A stretch of DNA of 37,774 bases from positions 1 to 37,774 of the forward strand of contig CALCYA010000094.1 of the NCBI GenBank assembly GCA_937906165.1. The letters are read 5' to 3'. Positions 23,622 to 31,372 of this stretch are shown here, piece by piece. How positions within the stretch are numbered: the stretch's first letter is position 1; every line of letters begins with the position of its first letter. The position numbers were made by a program, and so were the translations under genes. Source of the stretch: an uncultured Bacteroidales bacterium. GTDB taxonomy: Bacteria > Bacteroidota > Bacteroidia > Bacteroidales > Bacteroidaceae. Under the pieces are notes generated by a model. It was not told the DNA's origin. It worked only from the letters and a program-made list of their open reading frames with translations, and did not search any database.

Positions 23622-24503
23622 ATGCAGATTATTGACGGAAAAGCTGTTGCGGCAGCAATAAAGAAAGAGATTGCCCAGGAGGTCGAGAGCATTATCGCCA
23701 ACGGAGGAAAACGTCCACACCTGGCAGCCATCCTCGTCGGACACGACGGTGGCAGCGAAACATACGTAGCCAACAAGGTCAAAGCCTGCGAAGAGTGTAG
23801 CTTCACCTCAACACTCATACGCTACGAGGCCGATGTTACCGAGGAAGAACTGCTCAAGAAGGTCGACGAACTGAACAACGACAGCGACGTGGACGGCTTC
23901 ATCGTACAGTTGCCGCTTCCAAAGCACATCGACGAGCAGAAAGTCACAGAGGCTATCGACTACCGTAAGGATGTCGACGGTTTTCACCCGGTAAATGCCG
24001 GTCGCCTTGCCATAGGACTACCCTGTTTCCTGTCGGCAACGCCCAACGGAATCATGGAGCTGCTCGCACGTTACAACATCGACACCAAGGGCAAGAAGTG
24101 CGTAGTATTGGGCCGCAGCAACATTGTAGGCAAGCCAATGGCAAACCTTATGATGCAGAAGCAGATACCCGGTGACGCTACCGTGACTGTGTGCCACAGC
24201 CACACCGAGAACATTGCCGATGAGTGCCGCCGTGCCGATATAATCATCGCAGCTCTGGGACAGCCCCATTTCCTAAAGGCCGACATGGTAAAGGAGGGAG
24301 CAGTTGTCATTGACGTGGGCACCACACGTGTTCCCGACGCGACACGCAAGAGCGGTTTCCGTCTGTGCGGTGATGTCGATTACGATAACGTGGCGCCCAA
24401 ATGCTCATACATAACCCCCGTACCCGGCGGTGTAGGCCCCATGACAATTGTATCACTCATGAAGAACACCCTGCTTGCAGGCAAGCGTGAAATCTACAAG
24501 TAA
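23622..24503 (+). CDS. folD: Bifunctional methylene-THF dehydrogenase/cyclohydrolase FolD
   Basis: FolD interconverts 5,10-methylene-THF and 10-formyl-THF for one-carbon metabolism. The protein is 293 residues. Catalytic Tyr48 and Lys52 are in the ETYVANKVKAC segment. The substrate loop VQLPLPKHI, the NADP-binding motif GRSNIVGKPMANL and the C-terminal signature PVPGGVGPMT (about 266-275) are all intact. It follows ffh by 53 nt and is followed after 1 nt by the CapA-like gene, which suggests coupled translation. Confidence 0.98.
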   Translation: MQIIDGKAVAAAIKKEIAQEVESIIANGGKRPHLAAILVGHDGGSETYVANKVKACEECSFTSTLIRYEADVTEEELLKKVDELNNDSDVDGFIVQLPLPKHIDEQKVTEAIDYRKDVDGFHPVNAGRLAIGLPCFLSATPNGIMELLARYNIDTKGKKCVVLGRSNIVGKPMANLMMQKQIPGDATVTVCHSHTENIADECRRADIIIAALGQPHFLKADMVKEGAVVIDVGTTRVPDATRKSGFRLCGDVDYDNVAPKCSYITPVPGGVGPMTIVSLMKNTLLAGKREIYK

Positions 24504-24504
24504 C

Positions 24505-25629
24505 TTGAAAAGGAGATTTCTTATATTCACAACATATTGCGCCATAGCGGTAGTTACCGCTATGGCGCAATATATCCCTACCCCATTACAGAAGGTAAAC
24601 CTGTTGTTCGCCGGTGACATCATGCAGCACGAGGCACAGCTCAATGCGGCAAGAAGAGCCGACGGCACATACAGTTTCTCAGGCAATTACCGCCATATAA
24701 AGGATTTCATAGGTTCAGCCGATATTGCCGTAGGCAATTTAGAGACACCCGTCGGGAAGAGCGGCTTCAGCGGCTACCCGTCATTCTGCGCCCCCGACAG
24801 TTTCCTCTACGCTGCTGCCGGAGCAGGATTCGATGTAATGCTCTTTGCCAACAACCATTGCCTTGACAAAGGCAAGAGCACAGCACTCTACACACTGGAC
24901 CTTATGGACTCCTTAGGCATCGCCCATTGCGGAGTCTACCGGAACGCCAATGACCGCAAGATGCGTTACCCCTTAATAATAGACAAGAAAGATGTCAGGA
25001 TTGCAATCCTTAACTACACTTACGGAACCAACGGCAGGGCAATCCCTGAGCCCATGATTGTAAACCTCATTGACAAGGAGGTCATCAAGCGGGATATCGC
25101 TGAAGCTAAGTGTATGAACCCGGACGTCATCATCGCCTGCATGCACTGGGGCGACGAATATGTGAGCCTGCCGCCTCAAAGAATCAAGGAACTTGCAGAC
25201 TGGTTGCTTGCACAGGGCGTCGACCATATAATAGGCAATCACCCCCACGTCATACAGCCCATGGAGGTACGTTTCGACAATGAGACCTGCAACTGCAATA
25301 CTGTCGTGTACTCCACAGGCAACCTGTTGTCGAACATGTCACTGCGCCGCACCGATGGGGGAGCTATGATTGGCATGGAGCTTACCAAGATTATGAACTA
25401 CACCCGTGTATCCTCTCTCGGATACCTGCTTACATGGATAGCGCCCAAAGAGGCAGACGGCAGCCGAGACTTCACCATCTACCCTGCCGCGACGACCACC
25501 ATAACAGGCAGCGCCAGAGCAAAAGAGAAACTGCAGCTGTTCATCAACGACAGCCGCACACTGTTGGAAAAGCATAACAAAGGGGATATCCGGGAGTTGC
25601 GTACCGACTCCGTAAAAGTCACTCTTTGA
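24505..25629 (+). CDS. CapA-family (PGA_cap) metallophosphatase-like protein, TTG start
   Basis: This 374-residue protein matches the CapA/poly-gamma-glutamate family, calcineurin-like proteins often at the cell envelope. Motifs: FAGDIM (35-40), VGNLETP (76-82), FANNHCLD (114-121), MHWGDEY (213-219) and GNHPHVIQP (244-252), so the metal site looks intact. The predicted start is TTG at 24505, 1 nt after folD, which gives a signal peptide KRRFLIFTTYCAIAVVTAMA cut before Q22. The next ATG (24562) would delete the signal peptide. The signal-peptide codons contain a 40-bp perfect palindrome (24534-24573). Its true substrate is unknown; no capBC genes are nearby. Confidence 0.85.
   Translation: MKRRFLIFTTYCAIAVVTAMAQYIPTPLQKVNLLFAGDIMQHEAQLNAARRADGTYSFSGNYRHIKDFIGSADIAVGNLETPVGKSGFSGYPSFCAPDSFLYAAAGAGFDVMLFANNHCLDKGKSTALYTLDLMDSLGIAHCGVYRNANDRKMRYPLIIDKKDVRIAILNYTYGTNGRAIPEPMIVNLIDKEVIKRDIAEAKCMNPDVIIACMHWGDEYVSLPPQRIKELADWLLAQGVDHIIGNHPHVIQPMEVRFDNETCNCNTVVYSTGNLLSNMSLRRTDGGAMIGMELTKIMNYTRVSSLGYLLTWIAPKEADGSRDFTIYPAATTTITGSARAKEKLQLFINDSRTLLEKHNKGDIRELRTDSVKVTL
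24534..24573. repeat. 40-bp perfect palindrome in signal-peptide codons
   Basis: Arms of 19 bp (24534-24552 ATATTGCGCCATAGCGGTA and its exact complement at 24555-24573) flank a 2-nt centre. It starts 27 nt after the TTG start codon, and the right arm contains the in-frame ATG at 24562. The mRNA would form a very stable hairpin there. No U tract follows on either strand, so it is not a normal terminator. Confidence 0.95.
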
Positions 25630-26239
25630 CAAACCTCTTGCCGTCCCAACGGTAGACAATCCTTTGCAAGAGGGGCCTCACAGCCACAGCATCATCCTCA
25701 CTCATATAACCGGGCATGGTATACTCAGCAGTCAGAGTATCATCATCGGGCGAGAGCGTCAGCGAGACAAGATATATGTCACATTTGTCGGCATAAAGCA
25801 TAGCGCTGTCGGCCGACACAAAGAAATCACCTATTGCGGGAGCCTCGAACAGCCCCTTTGCCTCCACATTCTCCCAACGCAAGTTGCGGAAAGCGATGCG
25901 GCTGCCTGTTGCCTCCGCCTTCACACTGTTCACCACGCACAGCAGCGTATCGTTGCCGGCAACAAGCCTTTTCACCTGTACCGACGAGGCGTGTGACGGC
26001 TCAATATGTAGAAAGTCATCGGTAAGGGCCTTCATCCGGCACACGCCACCCAGACGGTTTGTAACCTTCGCCTCCATTCCCGCGTCAATGTAATCGGCAC
26101 AGTCGGCGCGGTTGTTCCTTGTAAGCAACGGGAACACCTCATCGGGAGCGTCAACAAAGAGCTGACGCATACCTTGTGCACATAGGCTCTGCCCCATGCA
26201 ACACACCATAACCGACAATATGAAGAGTATCTTTTTCAT
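25619..26239 (-). CDS. DUF3256-like exported protein
   Basis: The 206-residue protein has a signal peptide (MKKILFILSVMVCCMGQSLC, cut after LCA). Its body resembles the DUF3256 family of Bacteroidales: LFVDAPDEVFPLLTRNNRAD, then MEAKVTNRLGGVCRMKALTD, and a C-terminal part RPLLQRIVYRWDGKRFV. No known enzyme motif is present; the function is unknown. Its start ATG overlaps the stop of the EamA transporter gene (ATGA). Its last 11 bases overlap the 3' end of the convergent CapA-like gene. Confidence 0.8.
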   Translation of the reverse strand: MKKILFILSVMVCCMGQSLCAQGMRQLFVDAPDEVFPLLTRNNRADCADYIDAGMEAKVTNRLGGVCRMKALTDDFLHIEPSHASSVQVKRLVAGNDTLLCVVNSVKAEATGSRIAFRNLRWENVEAKGLFEAPAIGDFFVSADSAMLYADKCDIYLVSLTLSPDDDTLTAEYTMPGYMSEDDAVAVRPLLQRIVYRWDGKRFVKE

Positions 26240-27132
26240 TTCGAGCCCAAATATAGGAAGAATAATCCAATAATTATCAAAACAAGGTCAATTGCCTTGC
26301 TTTTGAGGTTCTTTTCGTGCAACAGGAATGCCCCGAAGGCAAACGACACCACCACGCTGCCCCTGCGTATCATGGAGACAACAGCTATGAGCGCACCCTC
26401 CTGCGCAAGAGACGAGAAGTAACAGAAATCGGCAAATCCCAAGAAAAGTGAGATCATAGGTATTGCCCAACTCCAGTGGAACTTACGGCCACGCTGGGCA
26501 GGCCACAAGGCATTGAGCAGCAGAGCGATGCAACCCATCAGGATACATTGGTAGAGGTTGAACCACGACTGTACCAGGATAGGCTCCAACGAACGCATCA
26601 GGAACTTGTCGTACAAGGCACTCACCGCACCGAACAGTGCTGCAAGCGCCACAAAAGCCACCCAACGGTTACTTGCAAAGTGTATCCCTTCACGTTTGCC
26701 GCTGCGGCTGAGCAGGAACACCGACAGGATTGCTATTATAACTCCAATCCACTGGTAAAGGTTAAGTGTCTCGCCAAAAAGCAACAGAGCACCCAGCAGC
26801 ACAATCACAGGACGTGTCGACTGGATAGGAGAGACTATTGTTATGGGCAGATGCTTGATACCTATGTACCCGCACAGCCATGAGCTGAGCACAATCACAG
26901 CCTTTAGCAGAAGCAGCAGATGTGTCTCAAGGCCGGCCTCGGGAACAAACAGAGGACCGTTCTCTATCACCCCCGTACGCGACAGCACGATGAAAGGGGC
27001 AAACAGCAGCGTAGAGAAAAGAGTATTCAGGAAGAGCACCGCCACAACAGAGTTATCCTTGAGCGACACCTTCTTGAAGAAGTCATAACAGCCCAACAAA
27101 GCTGCCGACATAAAAGCAAGCAGAGCCCACAT
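26236..27132 (-). CDS. EamA/DMT-superfamily membrane transporter
   Basis: The 298-residue protein is almost entirely hydrophobic, with about ten predicted membrane helices arranged as two repeated EamA halves (roughly 1-140 and 150-298). Recognisable pieces are LLLLKAVIVLSSWLCGYIGI followed by TIVSPIQSTRPVIVLLGALL in the first half and FADFCYFSSLAQEGALIAVV in the second. Such proteins export or import small metabolites; the substrate cannot be told. The start overlaps the truA stop (ATGATG; the ATG at 27135 is also possible) and its end overlaps the next gene. Confidence 0.88.
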   Translation of the reverse strand: MWALLAFMSAALLGCYDFFKKVSLKDNSVVAVLFLNTLFSTLLFAPFIVLSRTGVIENGPLFVPEAGLETHLLLLLKAVIVLSSWLCGYIGIKHLPITIVSPIQSTRPVIVLLGALLLFGETLNLYQWIGVIIAILSVFLLSRSGKREGIHFASNRWVAFVALAALFGAVSALYDKFLMRSLEPILVQSWFNLYQCILMGCIALLLNALWPAQRGRKFHWSWAIPMISLFLGFADFCYFSSLAQEGALIAVVSMIRRGSVVVSFAFGAFLLHEKNLKSKAIDLVLIIIGLFFLYLGSK

Positions 27133-27881
27133 CATAGGAAAATGTCATCAGGATATTTCACATCTACAAGGAACAGCGCCTCACCCATAGCCGAGTCACC
27201 GGCCTCGCCACGCGCCTTGTTCTCAATCACAGCCCTGAAGCCGTCGAGTGTCAGTTTCCCGCGCCCCACAAGCAGCAATGTACCCACAATGGCACGCACC
27301 ATGTTACGCAGGAACCGGTCGGCCTCAATCTCAAAGACCCACTCATTGTCGCCCACCTGACGCCAACGGGCAAAAGTGACCTTGCAGTTGTTGGTCTTCA
27401 CATCGGTATGCAGCTTGCTGAAGCTGGTAAAATCGGTGTACTCGTACAGTATTTCCGCAGCACGGTTCATGGCCTCGAAATCGACACCGGGCAACACCCT
27501 GCATGCGTACCGACGCGCAAAAGGCGATTTGGCAGTAACCACACGGTAGTTATACCGGCGCGAGAGGGCATCGAAACGGGCGTGTGCATCGTCCTTGACA
27601 CGGCGCACGTCACTCACCGCAATGTCAGGCGGCAGAATCTTGTTCAGCTTATACACCAATTGGGCACAATCGACCTCGCACGGGAAATCGCCGTGCGCCA
27701 CCATACAGGCAGCGTTCACGCCGGCATCGGTGCGGCCGGCACCCACAAGCGGCACAGGCTGGCGCACAAGCTTTGCAAGCGCCTCTTCAAGCACCTGCTG
27801 CACGGTGATGGCATTCGGCTGTACCTGCCAACCGTGATAAGCCGCCCCGTCATAAGAGAAATAAATGAAATAGCGGAACAT
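27132..27881 (-). CDS. truA: tRNA pseudouridine synthase A
   Basis: TruA makes pseudouridine at positions 38-40 of the tRNA anticodon arm. The 249-residue protein starts MFRYFIYFSYDGAAYHGWQV. The catalytic aspartate is D52 in GAGRTDAGVNA. Family segments FDALSRRYNYRVVTAKSPF and FLRNMVRAIVGTLLLVGRGK are present. The ATG at 27881 shares 1 nt with the rsmE stop; the frame could open earlier, but the upstream part is inside rsmE and is not conserved. Confidence 0.96.
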   Translation of the reverse strand: MFRYFIYFSYDGAAYHGWQVQPNAITVQQVLEEALAKLVRQPVPLVGAGRTDAGVNAACMVAHGDFPCEVDCAQLVYKLNKILPPDIAVSDVRRVKDDAHARFDALSRRYNYRVVTAKSPFARRYACRVLPGVDFEAMNRAAEILYEYTDFTSFSKLHTDVKTNNCKVTFARWRQVGDNEWVFEIEADRFLRNMVRAIVGTLLLVGRGKLTLDGFRAVIENKARGEAGDSAMGEALFLVDVKYPDDIFL

Positions 27882-28582
27882 TATATCTCGTTCTTCAGTA
27901 TGAATGTATGGCATGCTGCAAGACCGGCAGTCTCGGTGCGCAGGCGCGAGCTTCCAAGGCTTACAGGTCTGTAGCCCGCCTTCACGGCAAGCTCAACCTC
28001 CTCGGGGCTGAAATCGCCCTCGGGCCCCACAAGTATCGTAACATCCTCGCCCGGTTGCAGCACCTCTTTCAGCAACACCCTCTCACTGTCGTAGCAGTGT
28101 GCTATGAACTTCGCCCCGGGGCGTTCTTCGGCAATGAAACGCTTGAAGTCAGTCATCTCACCCACCACAGGCTTGCAGTACTTGAGCGACTGCTTCATGG
28201 CAGATACCACAATGCGCTCCACACGCTCGGTCTTCACCACCTTACGCTCCGAGAAGCGGCAGTTGAGGAAGGTGATGGCATCGAGCCCGATCTCCGTAGC
28301 CTTCTCGGCAAGCCACTCTATGCGGTCCATATTCTTTGTCGGGGCAATGGCAAGGTGGAACGTGCCGTTCCAGTTCTTTGGCATAGCCACAGGCTCCACG
28401 GCCTTCACATAGCAATGCTTGCCGGCTATTGATGCCACCTCGGTCCTGTAAAGGTTTCCGCGGCCATCGGTCACATCCAGTGCATCACCCACAGCAAGAC
28501 GCAGCACACGCAGAGCGTGAGCCGCCTCCTCGTCCGACAGCTCCCAGCCGCCGGCAATATCAGGTACATAAAAAAGTGCCAT
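27881..28582 (-). CDS. rsmE: 16S rRNA m3U1498 methyltransferase RsmE
   Basis: RsmE methylates U1498 of 16S rRNA. The protein is 233 residues. The N-terminal PUA-like domain (1-70) includes ELSDEEAAHALRVLRLAVGD. The SPOUT domain carries the knot motifs LVGPEGDFSPEEVELA (GPEGD at about 186-190) and SLGSSRLRTET (about 208-218), followed by the typical end AGLAACHTFI. It lies 6 nt after the DUF151 gene and overlaps truA. Confidence 0.96.
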   Translation of the reverse strand: MALFYVPDIAGGWELSDEEAAHALRVLRLAVGDALDVTDGRGNLYRTEVASIAGKHCYVKAVEPVAMPKNWNGTFHLAIAPTKNMDRIEWLAEKATEIGLDAITFLNCRFSERKVVKTERVERIVVSAMKQSLKYCKPVVGEMTDFKRFIAEERPGAKFIAHCYDSERVLLKEVLQPGEDVTILVGPEGDFSPEEVELAVKAGYRPVSLGSSRLRTETAGLAACHTFILKNEI

Positions 28583-28588
28583 ATTTAT

Positions 28589-29149
28589 CTATTCGTGTTT
28601 TTCATTATCAGTTGTGTGGCGCGAGTCAATCTCCTCCTTCAGTTTCATCGCAAGCTCATAATTCTCGGCTTTTACAGCATTATCCATTGCCGTGCGCAAG
28701 GTATCCTCGTCGGCGGCCGTAATGGGGATAGATATCGCCCCGTTCATCTCATCGCGTATGCACATACGGTTGAGCAGTTCGTCCTCAATATATACAGGAA
28801 CCCCTGCACGCAGAGCAATCGCTATCGCATCACTTGTGCGCGAATCGATATCCTGCGTTTCGTCACCCCTTACATAGTGCAGTTTCGCGTGGAAAGTGCC
28901 GTCATTTATCCCGTCAATGAGCACATACTGCAGTTCGATGCCGAAGGCACTTGTCAAAGAGCCGAACAGGTCGTGCGTGAGAGGACGTCCCGGGTTCACA
29001 CCACGCATGGCAAACACAATAGCCTGCGTCTCGATGAAACCCAGAGCCACAATAATCTTGCGAAGTCCCTCCTTCTCCTGCAGCACCAGTACCTGAGCCC
29101 TGCGGTCAGTTACCTTTGACATTATATCTGCAATAAAAAGTTCTACCAT
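28589..29149 (-). CDS. DUF151 (bifunctional nuclease-like) protein with UVR-type tail
   Basis: The 186-residue protein has the DUF151/BFN domain at about 10-135, seen as LQEKEGLRKIIVALGFIETQ, then GRPLTHDLFGSLTSAFGIEL and the conserved IDSRTSDAIAIALRAGVPVY. A short UVR-like segment (LRTAMDNAVKAENYELAMKL) lies at about 149-168. Related proteins have been reported to have nuclease activity, but the cellular role in Bacteroidetes is unclear. It starts 5 nt after nupG. Confidence 0.88.
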   Translation of the reverse strand: MVELFIADIMSKVTDRRAQVLVLQEKEGLRKIIVALGFIETQAIVFAMRGVNPGRPLTHDLFGSLTSAFGIELQYVLIDGINDGTFHAKLHYVRGDETQDIDSRTSDAIAIALRAGVPVYIEDELLNRMCIRDEMNGAISIPITAADEDTLRTAMDNAVKAENYELAMKLKEEIDSRHTTDNEKHE

Positions 29150-29154
29150 ATATC

Positions 29155-30411
29155 TTATAAATCTTTTTTCTCTTTAAAAACCAGTGCAAACAGCACCGCC
29201 ACCACCAGCGCATAGCCCGCAAATATCAGCCAGGCGGCCGTCCAGCCCCGGAAATCCGTCTGGTTTGCAGTAAAATGGTTCACCACACCCTGTGCAGCCA
29301 CCACGCCTACCGATGCGCCAAGACCGTTAGTCATGAGCATGAACAGGCCCTGCGCACTCGAACGTTGCCCCTCGGGCACCTCCTTATCCACAAACAGCGA
29401 GCCCGAGATATTGAAAAAGTCAAAGGCCACGCCATAGACAAGCATCGACAGCACAAAGAGCAGCACACCCGGCATACCCGGGTCACCGATGGCAAAGAAC
29501 CCGAAGCGGAACACCCATGCAACCATTGCCACAAGCATCACCCTCTTTATCCCGAACCTCCTTAGGAAGAAAGGGATTAGCAGAATGCACAGAATCTCCG
29601 ACATCTGCGACAGCGATATGAGCACATTCGTGTGCTCCACCGCGAATGTCCCTGCATATTCCGCATAAGCCCCGAAACCGTTGATGAAAGTATTCGCATA
29701 ACCGTTCGATATCTGCAAGGCCGCGCCCAACAGCATTGCAAAGATAAAAAACAGCGCCATACGGCGTATGCGGAACAGTCTGAAAGCATCAAGCCCCAGC
29801 AACGACACCAACGAGCGGTGCCCGCCAGCTGAGCCCACGGGACAGGGAGGCAATGTCAGTGAGTAGAGTGCCACAGCCACACCCCACACCGCCGAGGCAA
29901 AGAACTGGTTGTAGTCATTCTGGAAGCCGGTGACATCCACCAGCAACATCGATACCACAAAACCCACAGTCCCGAACACCCTTATCGGCGGGAACGCCTT
30001 CACCGTGTCGAGCCCTGCTCTGCCGAGCACGCTGTACGACACAGAGTTCGACAGCGCCAAGGTAGGCATATAAAAGGCAACAGCCAAGGTATATGTCCAA
30101 AAAATGTCATTGAACGCCACCGTTGCGCCCTCCGTCATACCTATGTAGCCCGTTATACCCATAAACAGGGCCGCCATGGCATGACAGAATGCAAGCATAC
30201 GCTGCGCCGGCACCCATCGGTCGGCAATTATACCCACAAGGGCAGGCATAAAGATTGACACCACACCCTGCACCGAGTAGAACCAGCCGATACTGCTGCC
30301 CATACCCACGCTGCCCAGGTAACGCCCCATCGAGGTGAGGTAAGCACCCCAGACAGCAAACTGCAAGAAACTCAACACCACAAGCCTGACCTTTACATTC
30401 GAATACCGCAT
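29155..30411 (-). CDS. nupG: Nucleoside permease, NupG family (MFS)
   Basis: The 418-residue protein has 12 predicted membrane helices and follows E. coli NupG closely from memory: LSFLQFAVWGAYLTSMGRYL, SVQGVVSIFMPALVGIIADRW, DTVKAFPPIRVFGTVGFVVS, FFIFAMLLGAALQISNGYAN and the signature VYGVAFDFFNISGSLFVDKE. It imports nucleosides with protons, which fits the nearby salvage gene hpt, though that is in another unit. The ATG at 30411 is preferred over a GTG two codons earlier. A TAAATTTG (30424-30417) immediately upstream resembles a -7 box but is too close to the start to trust. Confidence 0.93.
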   Translation of the reverse strand: MRYSNVKVRLVVLSFLQFAVWGAYLTSMGRYLGSVGMGSSIGWFYSVQGVVSIFMPALVGIIADRWVPAQRMLAFCHAMAALFMGITGYIGMTEGATVAFNDIFWTYTLAVAFYMPTLALSNSVSYSVLGRAGLDTVKAFPPIRVFGTVGFVVSMLLVDVTGFQNDYNQFFASAVWGVAVALYSLTLPPCPVGSAGGHRSLVSLLGLDAFRLFRIRRMALFFIFAMLLGAALQISNGYANTFINGFGAYAEYAGTFAVEHTNVLISLSQMSEILCILLIPFFLRRFGIKRVMLVAMVAWVFRFGFFAIGDPGMPGVLLFVLSMLVYGVAFDFFNISGSLFVDKEVPEGQRSSAQGLFMLMTNGLGASVGVVAAQGVVNHFTANQTDFRGWTAAWLIFAGYALVVAVLFALVFKEKKDL

Positions 30412-30534
30412 ATCCACAAATTTATGTTGCTTCAGACGCCGTAGCGGAATACCGCCCCGGCTCCCGAGCCCCGTGTTAGTTTATAAGAATTATACTCCTT
30501 ACAAACCAACACAACCGTGGATTGGTTCACAGCC

Positions 30535-30825
30535 TCAGCGCAACACAATATCAGTGATCACCTGCGCCTTCACATGGTCATTAAGTCTCTTTACAAGCGA
30601 CTTGCGGTTCATCAGCAACTCCTGACGGAGCACCGACGAAGTCACCCTCACATAAAGCACCTGGTTATATATCTTCAGTTCCTTTGTATACATCTGCACA
30701 GCCTTGCCCAGCACCTGCGACCAGGCCTGTATAAGCCTGTACTCGTTGAGAGGAGTCTCAAGCCCCTCCTCGCGGCACGTTGCATGTACCAGTTCAGCTA
30801 TTGATTTTATTTCACCTCTTTTCAT
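30535..30825 (-). CDS. DUF721 (DciA-like) protein
   Basis: The 96-residue protein matches the DUF721 family: LIQAWSQVLGKAVQMYTKEL, then ILYVRVTSSVLRQELLMNRK (here NQVLYVRVTS) and VTDIVLR-type end. Related DciA proteins load the replicative helicase in many bacteria, and neighbouring recF fits a replication/repair context; a role here is only inferred. The start is the ATG at 30825. Its first five codons and upstream leader lie inside a 34-bp sequence that is repeated twice more upstream. Confidence 0.85.
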   Translation of the reverse strand: MKRGEIKSIAELVHATCREEGLETPLNEYRLIQAWSQVLGKAVQMYTKELKIYNQVLYVRVTSSVLRQELLMNRKSLVKRLNDHVKAQVITDIVLR

Positions 30826-30843
30826 TTCATTCAAATAGGTTCA
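30810..30843. repeat. Gene-edge repeat, copy A1 (functional DUF721 start)
   Basis: This 34-bp sequence contains the start codon, the first codons and the immediate leader of the DUF721 gene. It is identical to 30943-30976, and its first 26 bp are identical to 31347-31372. A class P palindrome follows each of the first two copies. Confidence 0.9.
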
Positions 30844-30850
30844 ACTTTAT

Positions 30851-30933
30851 TTGATAATACTTGCTATTCGCAACCCGCGTGGGATGAATTTCATCCATCC
30901 TACACGCGACCTATTGCTGCAAGCATTATCGAA
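30851..30933. repeat. Class P palindromic element, copy D
   Basis: Outer arms TTGATAATACTTGC (30851-30864) and GCAAGCATTATCGAA (30919-30933) are nearly complementary. Inside are CGCAACCCGC and GCGACCTATTGCTGC, then an inner stem CGCGTG...CACGCG with the near-palindrome GGATGAATTTCATCC. It lies between gene-edge copies A1 and A2. Confidence 0.8.
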
Positions 30934-30942
30934 GCCCGTGGC

Positions 30943-30976
30943 TTTCACCTCTTTTCATTTCATTCAAATAGGTTCA
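30943..30976. repeat. Gene-edge repeat, copy A2
   Basis: An exact 34-bp copy of 30810-30843, including a decoy ATG and five codons of the DUF721 gene on the minus strand. After the fifth codon the sequence diverges from the gene, so no protein is made from it. Confidence 0.9.
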
Positions 30977-31038
30977 CATTATTTGACAACACTTACCTGC
31001 CGCGACCCGCATTGCACATTTAGAATATCTCCCCTCCG

Positions 31039-31073
31039 GTCTGCGACCACCTCCCCACACGTGGGGAGGAGCT
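31039..31073. repeat. Class H hairpin inside element E
   Basis: CCTCCCCAC and GTGGGGAGG (31050-31069) form a 9-bp palindrome, flanked by CTGCGACCA upstream and a GAGCTTTATTC tail like that at 35045-35054. It resembles the CCTCCCCT...AGGGGAGG hairpin at 35060-35080. Confidence 0.55.
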
Positions 31074-31272
31074 TTATTCAAGTTTCAATTGACCAATTCC
31101 CGTTTTTAGTTGCTCCACATTTCAAGGGGACATTGCGAGCCACAGCACTGCATTGCTTTCAGCGAGCTTTGTCTGCGCTCGTTGTGTGTGTAAGCGAGCT
31201 TCCACCCACTCGCTGGCACAAACCTTGCGACGACTGGTGCTTTAGCACCACAAAGGAGTCTTCGAAGAAGCC

Positions 31273-31295
31273 CTGTCGGTTTACCGACTGAGGGG
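31273..31295. repeat. Class H fragment, inverted match to 34907-34929
   Basis: These 23 bp, containing GTCGGTTTACCGAC, are the exact reverse complement of the start of the class H element near the peptide gene (CCCCTCAGTCGGTAAACCGA and three further bases). It shows that class H elements occur inside class P element E. Confidence 0.8.
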
Positions 31296-31346
31296 TGGGA
31301 GAGCTACCTGCGACCTATCGCTGCAAGTGTTGTCGAAGCCTGCGGC

Positions 31347-31372
31347 TTTCACCTCTTTTCATTTCATTCAAA
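31347..31372. repeat. Gene-edge repeat, copy A3 (partial)
   Basis: This 26-bp match to copies A1 and A2 ends where the sequence changes to ATACCG. It is preceded by class P arm sequence and GCCTGCGGC, as copy A2 is preceded by GCCCGTGGC. It probably marks the outer end of the original array. Confidence 0.85.

Larger units (their letters stand above)
30983..31336. repeat. Class P palindromic element, copy E, interrupted
   Basis: The outer arms TTGACAACACTT (30983-30994) and AAGTGTTGTCGAA (31324-31336) match class P, with CGCGACCCGC and GCGACCTATCGCTGC just inside. They are 354 bp apart instead of 58-83 bp. The middle contains class H hairpins (31039-31073 and 31273-31295), a TGGTGCT/AGCACCA hairpin near 31225 and no open frame that I recognise. 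Confidence 0.65.

Noticed and set aside
22917..23744. Minus-strand open frame opposite ffh and folD
   Set aside because: Antisense to two clear genes, low-complexity Ser-rich product and no promoter.
30417..30424. TAAATTTG as promoter of nupG
   Set aside because: It lies only 6 nt before the chosen start codon, which would give a leaderless message, and a similar AT-rich match can arise by chance.
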